15,564 nt of DNA. It comes from Kiritimatiellia bacterium (lineage in GTDB: Bacteria; Verrucomicrobiota; Kiritimatiellia; SLAD01). Below the pieces are notes generated by a model. It had not been told where the DNA came from, ran no database searches, and saw only the letters and a program-made list of their open reading frames with translations. Position 1 is the stretch's first letter. Each line of letters begins with the position of its first letter. The stretch lies in the NCBI GenBank assembly GCA_007128275.1, contig SKXR01000033.1, positions 1-15,564 on the forward strand, written 5' to 3'. A program made the translations under genes and the position numbers. Shown here in pieces: positions 15,215-15,564 of the stretch.

Positions 15215-15564
15215 GGTATACACCAAACTGGATCGCATCGCGGGCAACGTGATCAGCCTGGAAGCGGACAACGTCACCTACCGTGAACTCGCCATGGTCC
15301 GCTCCGAACAAGGCGAATCCCTCGCGCAAGTGATCCGGATCGAAGGCAATCGCGTCTACCTCCAAGTCTTCGCCGGCGGACGCGGCATCTCCACCGCCGC
15401 CGAAGTGCGTTTCCTCGGGCGCGTCATGCAGATTCCCTTTTCCGACGCCCTGCTCGGCCGCATTTTCACCGGCATCGGCGAACCGCGCGATCGCGGCCCG
15501 AGCATTACGCAGAACATGATCCCCATCGGCGGCCCGTCTGTCAACCCGGCCAAACGCATCATCC
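15207..15564 (+). CDS. atpB: V-type ATP synthase/ATPase subunit B (partial, runs off the window)
   Basis: The 119 codons present cover the N-terminal barrel and the start of the nucleotide-binding domain of the regulatory B subunit. Visible family matches are KVYTKLDRIAGNVISLEA, VRSEQGESLAQVI, the strand VYLQVFAGGRGIST, the segment VRFLGRVMQIPFSDALLGR and FTGIGEPRD, closely following chlamydial AtpB. The ATG at 15207 overlaps the subunit A stop by eight bases. B pairs with A in the hexameric head and usually binds ATP without hydrolysing it. D, I and K subunits are expected downstream of the window. Confidence 0.93.
   Translation, partial: MHKVYTKLDRIAGNVISLEADNVTYRELAMVRSEQGESLAQVIRIEGNRVYLQVFAGGRGISTAAEVRFLGRVMQIPFSDALLGRIFTGIGEPRDRGPSITQNMIPIGGPSVNPAKRII

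Noticed and set aside
13352..15277. 641-codon open frame on the minus strand, antisense to V-ATPase subunit A.
   Set aside because: It is a shadow of the GC-rich codons of subunit A, whose protein is fully recognisable. The antisense translation has no family features and is biased to His, Asp, Val and Phe.

Overview
The window is a stretch of GC-rich bacterial chromosome (roughly 60% G+C by eye) from a Gram-negative organism. It carries genes for 3-deoxy-D-manno-octulosonate (KDO) and heptose, so the cell makes lipopolysaccharide. It also carries a V-type ATPase operon in the order E / DUF2764 / A / B, which I know from Chlamydiae, other members of the Planctomycetes-Verrucomicrobia-Chlamydiae (PVC) group, and spirochaetes. 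LPS genes together with this kind of V-ATPase suggest a PVC-type bacterium, perhaps near Kiritimatiellota or Lentisphaerota. That placement is inference; no marker gene here settles it.

Layout. (1) Positions 1-5774, minus strand: seven closely packed genes that look like one transcription unit. Read 5' to 3' they are a secreted peptidase-MA-like metalloprotease, holA (DNA polymerase III delta), an exported DUF3108 protein, a heptose-7-phosphate kinase, kdsB, kdsA, and the first 30 codons of a membrane-anchored protein that may be LptC. Three junctions overlap or nearly touch. (2) Positions 5775-6018: a divergent promoter region with a good sigma-70-type promoter toward the plus strand and a perfect 16-bp palindrome. 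(3) Positions 6019-7346, plus strand: a HIT-family hydrolase overlapping an atypical NAD-binding sugar-epimerase-like protein. (4) Positions 7346-8144: a small accessory unit with an overlapping DUF2442/DUF4160 pair on the minus strand, bracketed by two near-identical 40-bp direct repeats. (5) Positions 8285-11335, plus: a 1016-residue exported protein that joins a gluzincin metalloprotease domain, a TolB-like beta-propeller and an Omp85-like beta-barrel. (6) Positions 11394-12146, minus: a LolA-like periplasmic protein. (7) Positions 12277-15564, plus: V-type ATPase subunits E, DUF2764 (probable C/d-like subunit), A and the start of B, each start overlapping the previous stop.

How it fits together. 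Most of the window serves the outer envelope. Heptose kinase, KdsA and KdsB feed LPS inner-core synthesis. The DUF3108, LolA-like, peptidase-MA and barrel-protease proteins are all exported and plausibly work in the periplasm or outer membrane. The V-ATPase couples ATP to proton or sodium movement across the inner membrane. The DUF2442/DUF4160 pair is the only segment that looks acquired.

The most unusual items are the protease-propeller-barrel protein and the repeat-bracketed DUF2442/DUF4160 cassette. I saw no rRNA, tRNA, CRISPR array, insertion sequence or clear rho-independent terminator.
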